This document shows, one piece after another, positions 8,705 through 16,726 of a stretch of DNA of 64,000 nt (within the stretch, counting starts at the first letter, position 1; each line of letters starts with the position of its first letter). The position numbers and the translations under genes were made by a program. The notes under the pieces were generated by a model that saw nothing but the letters and a program-made list of their open reading frames with translations, did no database searches and was not told the DNA's origin. Origin of the DNA: Gluconobacter frateurii (GTDB lineage Bacteria > Pseudomonadota > Alphaproteobacteria > Acetobacterales > Acetobacteraceae); NCBI RefSeq assembly GCF_002723955.1, contig NZ_BEWN01000001.1, positions 868,001-932,000 on the forward strand, written 5' to 3'.

Positions 8705-9688
8705 ATGAACCGTTACGAAGAAAAAATTGCACGCATGGTGGCCGGCAAGGACACGCGCTACGACTTTATTCTGGCAGACGCCAAGGACTCAGATATGGCC
8801 GCGGGTATCAGCGCCATGGGGCGCCGTCGCAATCCTCGGCCGGGCCAGTCTGCGTTTCGGACCAGACCGGAATATCTGTCTGAAATCCAGTCCATTATCC
8901 GTCAGGATATTGTGGACATCATGCTGACGTCTGCTTCCATTCTGGAAGACCTGCTGGAGCGGGACGCATTTGATGGAACGAAGGTGCAGACGGCTATTCG
9001 TGCAAACGATACGACCGATCTCTGGCGCGGGCGGGGCAGCGATTATCGGTCCCAGAAGTCAGTCCCATTTCGCTCAGCCTCCCTTGAACGTGCCCAGACG
9101 GGTCTTGGTCTGTATTCCATGACGTTCAATGGTGATGTCGAGCAGGATACGTTGGCTCTGGAAGAATTCGCCCGCTTCCGTGAAGAAGCCCAGATCCATC
9201 GGTTCTCGTATTTCCTGGAAGTTTTCAATCCTAATGAAAGTCGGATCGCGTCCAAGGATTATGGACTGTTCCTCAATGATATGATCACCCGTTGTCTTGC
9301 CGGACTACGAAAAGAGGAAAAGCCTGTTTTCCTGAAGGTTCCGTTCAATGGAGGGGAGGCGCTCAGTGAGCTCTGCCATTATGATCCGGCTGTTATTGTC
9401 GGGATCATGGGTGGCGGCAGTGGAACAACGCGCGATTGTCTTGAGCTGGTGCATCAGGCTCAGGGCAGCGGCGCGCGTGCTGCCCTGTTTGGTCGTAAGA
9501 TCGTGGATGCTGATGATCCGCTGCTTCTGATTGAAGCCATGCGCCGTGTGACGGATGGTGATCTGTCACCGAATGAGGCAACGCATTTCTATCATGACGG
9601 GCTGAGCCGGAAAGGCATTACGATGCTGCGTCCGGCCGAATCTGATAGTCTGGTGACGGAAAGCGTGCTGCTGGAACAGGCCGCCTGA
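8705..9688 (+). CDS. Class I aldolase-like TIM-barrel protein (FbaB/LacD/DeoC-like)
   Basis: 327-residue cytosolic protein. Its strands and loops fit a class I aldolase barrel: a candidate Schiff-base lysine K211 in FLKVPFNG and a phosphate-binding glycine loop GGGSGTTRD (236-244), then ARAALFGRKI and a DPLLLIEAMRRV helix as in FbaB/LacD-type enzymes. The first 120 residues are a less familiar N-terminal extension rich in Arg. It sits between the keto-phosphate-forming dehydrogenase and triose-phosphate isomerase, so cleavage of a keto-phosphate to dihydroxyacetone phosphate plus an aldehyde is the simplest role. The family name comes from motif memory, not a search; an isomerase or racemase role is possible. 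Confidence 0.65.
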   Translation: MNRYEEKIARMVAGKDTRYDFILADAKDSDMAAGISAMGRRRNPRPGQSAFRTRPEYLSEIQSIIRQDIVDIMLTSASILEDLLERDAFDGTKVQTAIRANDTTDLWRGRGSDYRSQKSVPFRSASLERAQTGLGLYSMTFNGDVEQDTLALEEFARFREEAQIHRFSYFLEVFNPNESRIASKDYGLFLNDMITRCLAGLRKEEKPVFLKVPFNGGEALSELCHYDPAVIVGIMGGGSGTTRDCLELVHQAQGSGARAALFGRKIVDADDPLLLIEAMRRVTDGDLSPNEATHFYHDGLSRKGITMLRPAESDSLVTESVLLEQAA

Positions 9689-9736
9689 TCTTATAAAGAT
9701 CCTTACATTCCAAGCTCTTCGCGTCTGTATGAGCAT

Positions 9737-9761
9737 TCTCCGCGTTGATCAGGCGCGGAGA
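9737..9761. terminator. Hairpin between aldolase and tpiA genes
   Basis: Arms TCTCCGCG and CGCGGAGA with a 9-base loop in the 196-base gap. There is no following T-run, so it is more likely an mRNA-processing or partial attenuation hairpin than a full terminator. Confidence 0.4.
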
Positions 9762-9884
9762 GTTGACTGGAAAATATCATTCATTTCGGAACTTCCTGTG
9801 TTTGGGATGTTAGGATTTAGCGTTAAAGCTGTCCTATGTTGAGCGATAAAGAATCGGCAATCGCTCTCTTTTGTGTGGAGATGA

Positions 9885-10667
9885 ATGGTGACTCGCAAGA
9901 CAGTCTGGATCGGCACGAACTGGAAAATGAACAAAGGGCCGGCTGAGGCTCTTGCGGCAGCCGAGGCCCTGAAGGGTTATCAACCGCCAGAGGGCGTGAA
10001 GCCGTTCATCATCGTGCCTTTTACGTCTCTTCAGGCTGTCGCGGATGTTCTGAAAGTTTCAGACGTTCGGGTGGGTGCGCAGAACATGCACTGGGAGGAG
10101 AGCGGCTCCTGGACCGGGGAAATTTCACCAGCAATGGTCAAGGAATGTGGAGCCGACATCGTGCTGATTGGTCATTCCGAACGTCGGCAGCATTTTGCTG
10201 AGACGGACTGGACTGTAAGTCGCAAGATGGCTGCGGCGTTGCGGCATGGTCTGCAGCCGCTTCTTTGCATCGGGGAAAGCCTTGATGAGTATGATTATGG
10301 CGTAACGGCGGAAACGCTGGCGCGACAGCTCAAGATCGCTTTGCATGATGTGGCAGTGAAAGATCTGCCCAATATTCTCGTCGCATACGAACCCGTCTGG
10401 GCTATTGGGGCAGGGGGGCGTGCTGCCGATACGGACTGTGTCGCGCGTGTTCATACCGGTCTGCGGCAGGTTCTGAATGAAATCGCCGGTCCGGAGATCG
10501 GGGCGCGTGTGCCGTTGCTCTACGGCGGCAGTGTCACCCAGGACAATGCGCGCAGCTATGTCGAGCAGCCAAATGTAGACGGCGTGTTCGTGGGGCGTGC
10601 TGGCTGGAATGTCCCTGACTTCGAAAAGCTGATCGACCGTGTCATCGAGGAAAGGGCGCCAGCATGA
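9885..10667 (+). CDS. tpiA: Triose-phosphate isomerase
   Basis: 260-residue TIM enzyme interconverting dihydroxyacetone phosphate and glyceraldehyde 3-phosphate. All catalytic residues are present: N12 and K14 (TNWKMN), H97 (IGHSERR) and E169 (AYEPVWAIG), plus the C-terminal YGGSV phosphate loop. Preceded by GTGGAGA. Placement in a polyol operon rather than with gapA/pgk suggests a pathway-dedicated copy. In Brucella and rhizobia a TpiA-like protein (EryH/TpiA2) of the erythritol pathway isomerises a tetrulose phosphate, so a C4 substrate is an alternative. Overlaps the following DeoR gene by ATGA. Confidence 0.92.
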   Translation: MVTRKTVWIGTNWKMNKGPAEALAAAEALKGYQPPEGVKPFIIVPFTSLQAVADVLKVSDVRVGAQNMHWEESGSWTGEISPAMVKECGADIVLIGHSERRQHFAETDWTVSRKMAAALRHGLQPLLCIGESLDEYDYGVTAETLARQLKIALHDVAVKDLPNILVAYEPVWAIGAGGRAADTDCVARVHTGLRQVLNEIAGPEIGARVPLLYGGSVTQDNARSYVEQPNVDGVFVGRAGWNVPDFEKLIDRVIEERAPA

Positions 10668-11488
10668 TCCCTGATCTTCTTCCTGGCAGTCGCGGTCTTT
10701 CAACGCGCCGACAGGCCGTGCTGGATTACGTGACGGAGCAGGGCTGCGTGCTGATTCAGGACCTGCTTTCGCATTTTGTCATGACGCGGGCGGCCATGAA
10801 CCGCGACCTGCATGCACTTGCCACGCAGGGGCTTATTCGCAAGGTTGGCGAAAGTGTTACGACACTCTCCAATGCCGTTGCCGCTAGCAGTATTACGCAC
10901 AGGGCTCGGCAGGCCGTTCAGGAAAAGCTTGGAATTACCGCGATTGCTGCGGGCTTGATCGAAGAGGGCGATACCATCGCCCTTGATGATTCCACGACGT
11001 CCCGGTTTTTGTCTGAGCGCCTGAGTTCGATCGGGCAACTCACGGTCGTGACCAACAGTCTTGGGATCAGCACCAAGGTGGGGCGCTCAAGGAATATTAA
11101 TCTGATTGCGCTGGGTGGGCATTATAATCCGACCTTCGATGCCTTCTTGGGGGTATTGTGCGAGCGGAGTGTCACGTCTTTGCGGATCAACACTCTGTTC
11201 ATGTCGACCTCGGCCATTCACGGACTTTCTGCTTATCATCAGGATGAAGATCTCATTAAGGCGAAGAGTGCGCTGATGAACATGGCAGATCGACGTGTTC
11301 TGATGGTGGATAGTCGTAAATTTGGTATCAGCGCGCTTAATCATCTCGCCAATCTCACGGATTTCGATACCGTAATAACTGATTCCGGGCTGTCTGATGA
11401 GGTTGGTGATCGCTTGGTGAGGGCCGGGATCAATCTTCGAATTGCCGATATGCAGGTTCTGGAAACTCCTATGGCGGTTATGGCCTGA
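10664..11488 (+). CDS. Second DeoR-family regulator, translationally coupled to tpiA
   Basis: 274 residues with the DeoR architecture, but the recognition helix region (MTRAAMNRDLHAL) is diverged from the usual SxxTIRRDL. The effector domain carries LDDSTT and GGHYN...AFLG, the same atypical pattern as the DeoR protein at 4311-5129, so the two look like sister paralogues sensing related ligands. Being the last gene of the operon it is probably made with the enzymes and gives feedback control. Whether it binds the same operators is unknown. Confidence 0.87.
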   Translation: MIPDLLPGSRGLSTRRQAVLDYVTEQGCVLIQDLLSHFVMTRAAMNRDLHALATQGLIRKVGESVTTLSNAVAASSITHRARQAVQEKLGITAIAAGLIEEGDTIALDDSTTSRFLSERLSSIGQLTVVTNSLGISTKVGRSRNINLIALGGHYNPTFDAFLGVLCERSVTSLRINTLFMSTSAIHGLSAYHQDEDLIKAKSALMNMADRRVLMVDSRKFGISALNHLANLTDFDTVITDSGLSDEVGDRLVRAGINLRIADMQVLETPMAVMA

Positions 11489-11633
11489 TATTTCCAGGCT
11501 GGTTTCTCGAAACTGTCTTTGGGTCTGGCTTTTTCGTGATTTTCAAACAGTAAAAAACATAAAACTGAACGATCTTTAGCTCGTTTTTTATTCAGTGGAT
11601 ACATCTGAAAAAGCGAGCCAAAGGATAACCTTC

Positions 11634-12572
11634 ATGATCAATCCGTGCGGCAACGGGCTTATTGCAGTCGACAAGAAGGCTGCTCAGGTTCTTTTTCTCG
11701 ATCCTGATACACTGGAGACGCTAGATCACATTGGGGGAATGCCGGTTTTGCCGCACGAACTGGCAATTGATCATGAACGCGGGCTGGCATTCATACCTGC
11801 CTTCGGAGATGGGGCACATGGAAACAACCCCAATCCAAACCATTTCGTTTCAGTAATTGACCTTAATGCCAGAACGCGCGTTGCAGATATTGATCTGACA
11901 CCACTGGAAGCTCCGCACACTTTGCGCTTTGGTCCGGACGGACTTTTGTATGTCTGCTGTGAAAACAGTTCCGCGCTTGCGGTAATTGATCCGGAAACCA
12001 AACGCGTGACGGCAGTTCTGCCGACGCATTCCAGCAATTCCCACAGACTGACCATTCTTCCCCAGCGCAAGCTGATCGTCACGGAGAATGAGGAAGATGC
12101 AACGCTGTCTGTCATTCGTATTGGTGACGATACCGTCAGGCGCACGATTATTCTTCCTGCACCTGTCGCGGGGATAGAGCATTTACCGGACGAAAAATTC
12201 GTCGTGGTGACAAATGCTTTCAAGCCATCCCTTTTTCTGATGGATGTGGATGCTGGAGAGTTGCGGCAGGAAATCGCACTCAAACACCATAGGAAAGCCG
12301 CGCAGATTGTTCGGCTTAGTCCAGACGAGCAGTGGCTTCTCGTTATTGGCGATTTCGAGCCTGTTGTGACCCTGATTAGCCTGCCACAGTGGGACCAGTA
12401 TCCTGTTGCAGTCGGGAACAAGCCGATGGATGCAGCCTTCAGGCCGGATGGAACGACTGTGATCGTTGCGAATGAAGATGATGGGACAGTGACAGAGATC
12501 GATCTTGCGACCCGGAAATCTATCAGGACGGTTAATGTCGGATCCGGGTGTGAGACGCTGGGGTTTTTCTGA
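11634..12572 (+). CDS. Cytosolic YncE-like beta-propeller protein
   Basis: 312 residues made of repeated blades with VI-D-ARTR-type motifs (VSVIDLNARTR, LAVIDPETKRV, TEIDLATRKS), typical of YncE/lactonase-like seven-bladed propellers. The ATG at 11634 follows AAGGATAA with good spacing; the GTG at 11595 would add 13 residues. Unlike most YncE proteins it has no signal peptide, so it should be cytosolic. It lies 145 bases downstream of the polyol operon in the same direction and ends in a strong hairpin. A 6-phosphogluconolactonase-like or scaffold role is conceivable; no active site can be assigned. Confidence 0.7.
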   Translation: MINPCGNGLIAVDKKAAQVLFLDPDTLETLDHIGGMPVLPHELAIDHERGLAFIPAFGDGAHGNNPNPNHFVSVIDLNARTRVADIDLTPLEAPHTLRFGPDGLLYVCCENSSALAVIDPETKRVTAVLPTHSSNSHRLTILPQRKLIVTENEEDATLSVIRIGDDTVRRTIILPAPVAGIEHLPDEKFVVVTNAFKPSLFLMDVDAGELRQEIALKHHRKAAQIVRLSPDEQWLLVIGDFEPVVTLISLPQWDQYPVAVGNKPMDAAFRPDGTTVIVANEDDGTVTEIDLATRKSIRTVNVGSGCETLGFF

Positions 12573-12602
12573 ATGGCCCACAAGTTATACGGGCCATTCA
12601 GA
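12568..12602. terminator. Bidirectional hairpin between convergent genes
   Basis: A perfect 12-base stem (TCTGAATGGCCC / GGGCCATTCAGA) with an 11-base loop covers the stop of the propeller gene and precedes the end of the convergent TonB receptor gene. No good T-run follows on either strand, but position and stem strength fit a shared terminator. Confidence 0.65.
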
Positions 12603-12616
12603 AAAGAATAGGTCGT

Positions 12617-14911
12617 TTAGAAATTGATAAGCGTCGTGACTTTGAAGCTCCGACCTGGTTGTGAGTAGTAGGATTTTGGAACGCTGATGCTGTCTGGAAT
12701 ATCCAGTGCGTTATAATAACGCTTATTGAACATATTATACATTCCGGCCTGAACGCGCAGGTTCGGGAAGAACTTGGGCGAGTACCAACCTGTCAGGTCG
12801 AAGATCGCGTAACCTGGTGTCTTGTTGGCATTGGACGCCATATTTTCGACCTTGTTTCGCGCAGCGGCAAACGTCGTCGAGAAGTTCGCACCCCAATGTT
12901 CCCGGTTATAGGCAACACCCACAATCCCGCGGAAGGGCGCTACGGAATTCAGGTGAACGTGTTCATCTGTGTCACGCCCGTCGGAATAGGCGAGGGAGGT
13001 CCAGACCTGCCAGTAATTGGCGAATGTCCAGTTTGCTCTGGCCTCCACACCATAGATACGGACGTGCTGACGATTAACATATTCAAAGACACCAAATGGA
13101 TAATAGCCGCTAATTCCTGCTGCCGCAGCCGTCGTGGTGATGGTGTCGATAAAATTGTGATAGTAATTGTCGAAGAATGAAATCGTGGCACCGCGCTTGG
13201 TATCTCCGTATCGGGCGCCGACTTCCCAGCCTCGACTGGTTTCAGGTTTGAGGTTCTGATTTCCAATCGAGACATAACTTCCTGTGCCACCATATGTTAG
13301 GTACATTTCGGTAGCAGAAGGTGCGCGGAAAGCCTCGGAGTACTGACCATAGAGTGTAAGGTTTTTCAGGACGCGGGCTTCGACCAGGACCTTTGGTGAA
13401 AAATGGGAGCCACTGGCACCGTTGGGTGTGCCGCTGTAAGCCGCATTGTTGACATAGGTCGGTGTGTATTGCGGGCTGCGCTTGTAGTAATCGAAGCGGA
13501 AGCCTGGAGTGATATGGAGCCACTCCATTTTCCCCACTCCAATCCGATCCTGCACGATCGCGCCCAAGTCTGTACCATGAACATCTGGCATATCTGATTG
13601 GTTAACGTGGAGGAAGCTGCAGGCATAAACGGTCGCTGTACAGTTATCTATGCCACCAGCGTACTGGCTCGTATCAGTAATATAAGCTTCTCCCCCCAGG
13701 GTGATGACGTGATGAAGTGGACCGGTAAATACATTGGAGGTGATTGAACCTGTTGTACCATACGACTGGACGGCAAGATTGCTGTTACGGTCATATTCGC
13801 CGATCGGAGCTGTAAGACGATTGGCGGCGGTATCGGTAATCATGTTGACCTTCTGCCAGTAGGCAATGAGATGGGCCTCACTGATGAATGCAGAAGGGCG
13901 CTCCGCCTTGTAGTCGTAGCTGCCGGAAACGCGGGACCGCTTGCTTTCTTCCAACGTGTGATAACGACTGTAGGTGGAACTGATGCTGCTCAATGTATTT
14001 TCGTTGTAATTGCGATCAAAGACTTCCCCTGTCAGCCCAAAGCGATGGCCGCCTTCGACATATTGGTGAATTTTTCCAAGAAAATTGCCCTGTGTGTAAG
14101 AGGCAGGATCCTTGTCAGAACGCGTTGTGCCTACACCGCCGGTACCTCCCATGTTTCCAGTCTGGCTTCCTGTTTGATAGCCGCCCTGAACAAGGATCAT
14201 TGTGTTATGGTAACGTCCTGCGAGAGCCTGATTGAGATATCCGCTTTCGCTAGACCCGTCGTAGGTCAGCTTTGTCAGGCCGCCGAAAACCTTATTTCCC
14301 GTCAGGATATCTTCCGGGTCCAGGGTTTTGAGGGAGACAACACCTCCGAGAGCGCCTGTTCCGAAAAAGCCGGAATTTGCGTTTTTGACAATGTCGATCG
14401 AACCAAGCGAATTAAAATCGTAGGATGATACACCGCCATCTACACCCCGGGCACCGTCATTAGCCCAGATCGTCCGTATACCGTCGATCGTGGTCAGAAT
14501 GCGGTTCTGATCCAATCCACGCATGTTAATGCTGAGATTGTTGTTGTTGTAATTTATCCCGGCATCTACGCGCCGTGCATAGTCTGAAATGCTGTCGATC
14601 ATGCGCGACTGAAGTGTTTTCAATGTCACCGTTGTCGTCATGACACGAGGCTTTCCGACAGCGCTATAGTCGGCGTCGGGATCAACTTTCATGGAATTGA
14701 TAACATCTGCCGAAGCCTGTCCGTGCACGTGGAGCGGACGGAGCTTTACTGTAGGGGTAGGGCTTGCTGCTGGTGCTGCTGGCGTTTCTTTAGGCGCTGC
14801 TGTTGTCTGAGCCTGTGCAGCAGGGAAGACTAAAAGTCCCCAGGCCAGGGCAGATGTAGCCAGCATTGCCTGACGTCGGTGACGTGTCAGAGCCGATATA
14901 TGTCGAATCAT
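12617..14911 (-). CDS. TonB-dependent heme/hemoglobin-type outer-membrane receptor
   Basis: 764-residue outer-membrane transporter. A signal peptide (about 1-35, ending AAQA) is followed by a Pro/Ala-rich linker, a plug domain (about 85-210, with INMRGLDQNRILTTIDG) and a 22-strand barrel ending in Phe (LINF), as required for BAM. It has the FRAP box (YSEAFRAPS) and a NQNL variant of the NPNL box characteristic of heme/hemoglobin receptors. It is divergent from the heme oxygenase-hmuTUV operon with a Fur box between, so it probably brings heme into the periplasm for HmuT. Confidence 0.88.
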   Translation of the reverse strand: MIRHISALTRHRRQAMLATSALAWGLLVFPAAQAQTTAAPKETPAAPAASPTPTVKLRPLHVHGQASADVINSMKVDPDADYSAVGKPRVMTTTVTLKTLQSRMIDSISDYARRVDAGINYNNNNLSINMRGLDQNRILTTIDGIRTIWANDGARGVDGGVSSYDFNSLGSIDIVKNANSGFFGTGALGGVVSLKTLDPEDILTGNKVFGGLTKLTYDGSSESGYLNQALAGRYHNTMILVQGGYQTGSQTGNMGGTGGVGTTRSDKDPASYTQGNFLGKIHQYVEGGHRFGLTGEVFDRNYNENTLSSISSTYSRYHTLEESKRSRVSGSYDYKAERPSAFISEAHLIAYWQKVNMITDTAANRLTAPIGEYDRNSNLAVQSYGTTGSITSNVFTGPLHHVITLGGEAYITDTSQYAGGIDNCTATVYACSFLHVNQSDMPDVHGTDLGAIVQDRIGVGKMEWLHITPGFRFDYYKRSPQYTPTYVNNAAYSGTPNGASGSHFSPKVLVEARVLKNLTLYGQYSEAFRAPSATEMYLTYGGTGSYVSIGNQNLKPETSRGWEVGARYGDTKRGATISFFDNYYHNFIDTITTTAAAAGISGYYPFGVFEYVNRQHVRIYGVEARANWTFANYWQVWTSLAYSDGRDTDEHVHLNSVAPFRGIVGVAYNREHWGANFSTTFAAARNKVENMASNANKTPGYAIFDLTGWYSPKFFPNLRVQAGMYNMFNKRYYNALDIPDSISVPKSYYSQPGRSFKVTTLINF

Positions 14912-14977
14912 TTTCAGCCTCTAGATGAGAATTGTTCGCATTCAATCCTCCAGAGTTTTTGGTGCGTCAACCTAATT

Positions 14978-14996
14978 GATACTGATTCTCATTTTC
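14978..14996. promoter_or_regulatory. Fur box between the heme receptor and heme oxygenase genes
   Basis: The 19-mer starting GATACTGATTCTC matches the classical Fur consensus (GATAATGATAATCATTATC) at 15 of 19 positions by direct comparison. It lies in the divergent promoter region and could serve both directions. Confidence 0.75.
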
Positions 14997-15113
14997 ATTG
15001 AGATGGAAAAGCAAATCTGCCACATAGGAAGTGAACCGACTCTTCAAATCTGAAGAGAGGGTCTTGGTTTTTGAAAAATTATGTCTGTGGGAAACGAAAG
15101 GAAAACGCCAGTA

Positions 15114-15737
15114 ATGTGCGCTTTTTTTGCTGAAAACACGCTGTCATTCGCATTGCGCGAAAAGACAAAATCCATTCATGACCGGACTGATCATCGGATC
15201 ATGTCCATGGGGCTTTTCTCAAGTCTGAACGGTTACAGAATGTTCTTGCTGTCACAATATATTTTTCACCGTGACATAGTGAAAATTTACGAAGGCGAAA
15301 CATTAATTCGACTTCTCCCTGATTTAAAATCGCGCAACCGGTTCGCATGCATAGAAGCCGATATGCATGATCTTGATCTGCCTCAGCCGCCTGCCAGTAG
15401 CGGGGATGTGATTCCATTTAATCCCTCGGTTGCTGTTGGTTGGCTGTATGTTGCTGAAGGATCAAAGCTCGGCGCCAATATCCTGTCTCGCATGTCCTTG
15501 GCGCTGGGTTTGACAGAGAGTTTTGGTGCCCGGCATCTCGCGCCAGCTCCAGAGGGGCGGGGGCAGTCCTGGAAAGTGTTCAAGGCTGCGATTGATGGAG
15601 CGGAGTTGGACCGGACCATGTGCGTAAGCGCTGCGGAAGAGGCTTTTGCCCGTTTCTCCACATGTCTGGACCTTGCCCAGAAGCTGCTTGGAGAAGATGG
15701 AGCAGAAGAGGCAGCGAGAAGTCGGGTTGCGTTATAA
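15114..15737 (+). CDS. Biliverdin-producing heme oxygenase (HemO/HmuO type)
   Basis: Opens heme to release iron in the cytosol. About 207 residues from the ATG at 15114, which has AAAGGA about 10 bases upstream; the longest frame starts at 15081 (218 residues). The proximal-His region LREKTKSIHDRTD (His is residue 33 of the longer form) and the distal-helix motif VGWLYVAEGSKLGA match bacterial heme oxygenases of the PigA/HemO group. First gene of the plus-strand heme operon; its stop codon overlaps a second Fur box. Confidence 0.88.
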   Translation: MCAFFAENTLSFALREKTKSIHDRTDHRIMSMGLFSSLNGYRMFLLSQYIFHRDIVKIYEGETLIRLLPDLKSRNRFACIEADMHDLDLPQPPASSGDVIPFNPSVAVGWLYVAEGSKLGANILSRMSLALGLTESFGARHLAPAPEGRGQSWKVFKAAIDGAELDRTMCVSAAEEAFARFSTCLDLAQKLLGEDGAEEAARSRVAL

Positions 15738-15739
15738 AT

Positions 15740-15758
15740 GAGAATGAATATCATTTTC
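15740..15758. promoter_or_regulatory. Second Fur box, at the hemO stop / hmuT leader
   Basis: The 19-mer beginning GAGAATGAATATC matches the Fur consensus at 15 of 19 positions. It starts 2 bases after the heme oxygenase stop and 50-70 bases upstream of hmuT, so hmuTUV and the downstream gene may have their own iron-regulated promoter. Confidence 0.72.
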
Positions 15759-15811
15759 ATGGATTGCATATGAAACAGTGTTCGTTTTTGAAAAAGGAAA
15801 GAGCAGGCGTG

Positions 15812-16726
15812 ATGAGTAATCGTGGCCTTGATCGTCGTGGTTTTGTCACTCTGCTCTTTGCCGGGACACTCGTGCCGATCGCGGGGCATGCAGAAGGTCG
15901 CCTGATAACGGACTGTCGTGGACGTTCCGTTTCAGTAGGAAGTGCTTCCCGTATTGCCTGCATCGGCGGCACCATTACGGAAACACTTTACCAACTTGGA
16001 GTATCGGAACGAATTGTCGCGGTTGATACAACATCGACCTGGCCGAAAGAGGCACTCAAAGAGAAGAAATCTCTGGGGTATATGCGAGCCATTTCCTCCG
16101 AAGGTGTCCTGTCCGTTCGGCCGGATCTTATTCTGGCCATGAATGCGTCGGGCCCGGCTGATGCGATGGATCAACTTGTTGCTTCCGGTATCCCGGTTGT
16201 GTTCGTAGATTCTACTTCGTCGCCGGACGCTATTCTGAAGCGCACAAGATTTCTGGCCAAAGCGGTAGGGCGTGAGCAGGCCGGAGAAGAGATGTGCCGG
16301 GATATCCAGGCACATTTCGATGCGCTGGAACAGTGGCGAGCAAGCCATTCTGGTACTCCCAGAGTTCTGTTCGTCATGCGGATGACCAATAACCGACCGC
16401 TTGTTGCTGGTCAGGGAACGGCGGCTGACGCTGTGATCCGTCTCGCGGGTGGCATTAACGTCGGAGACAATCTGCAAGGCTACAAGCTGCTCAACACTGA
16501 ATCTCTCGTAACGCTGCGGCCGGATATCATTCTGACCATGAGCCAGGGCGGAGCAGAAATCCGTCAGGCTTTGCTAAGTGATCCCGGCTTCAGCATGACG
16601 CCCGCAGGTCAGAAGAAAGCGATCGTGGAAATGGAAGGCGAGCGACTTCTGGGGTTTGGGCCACGCACGCCTGAAGCTGCACTCGATCTGGCGCATATGA
16701 TGGTTAATGCAGGAAAGCCGGTATGA
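15812..16726 (+). CDS. hmuT: Heme ABC transporter periplasmic binding protein HmuT (Tat-exported)
   Basis: 304-residue class III periplasmic binding protein delivering heme to HmuUV. A twin-arginine signal, LDRRGFVTLLFAG followed by an AHAEG-like cleavage region, is visible in the first 35 residues, indicating Tat export. The mature part has RIACIGGTITETLYQLG, typical of HmuT/BtuF proteins. The ATG at 15812 is preferred; ATG at 15770 (14 residues longer) is possible. A longer frame reaching back to 15620 overlaps heme oxygenase and the Fur box and is not the gene. Overlaps hmuU by ATGA. Confidence 0.9.
   Translation: MSNRGLDRRGFVTLLFAGTLVPIAGHAEGRLITDCRGRSVSVGSASRIACIGGTITETLYQLGVSERIVAVDTTSTWPKEALKEKKSLGYMRAISSEGVLSVRPDLILAMNASGPADAMDQLVASGIPVVFVDSTSSPDAILKRTRFLAKAVGREQAGEEMCRDIQAHFDALEQWRASHSGTPRVLFVMRMTNNRPLVAGQGTAADAVIRLAGGINVGDNLQGYKLLNTESLVTLRPDIILTMSQGGAEIRQALLSDPGFSMTPAGQKKAIVEMEGERLLGFGPRTPEAALDLAHMMVNAGKPV

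Noticed and set aside
15620-15811. Longer start for hmuT
   Set aside because: It would overlap the heme oxygenase and a Fur box; ATG 15812 gives a normal Tat signal peptide.
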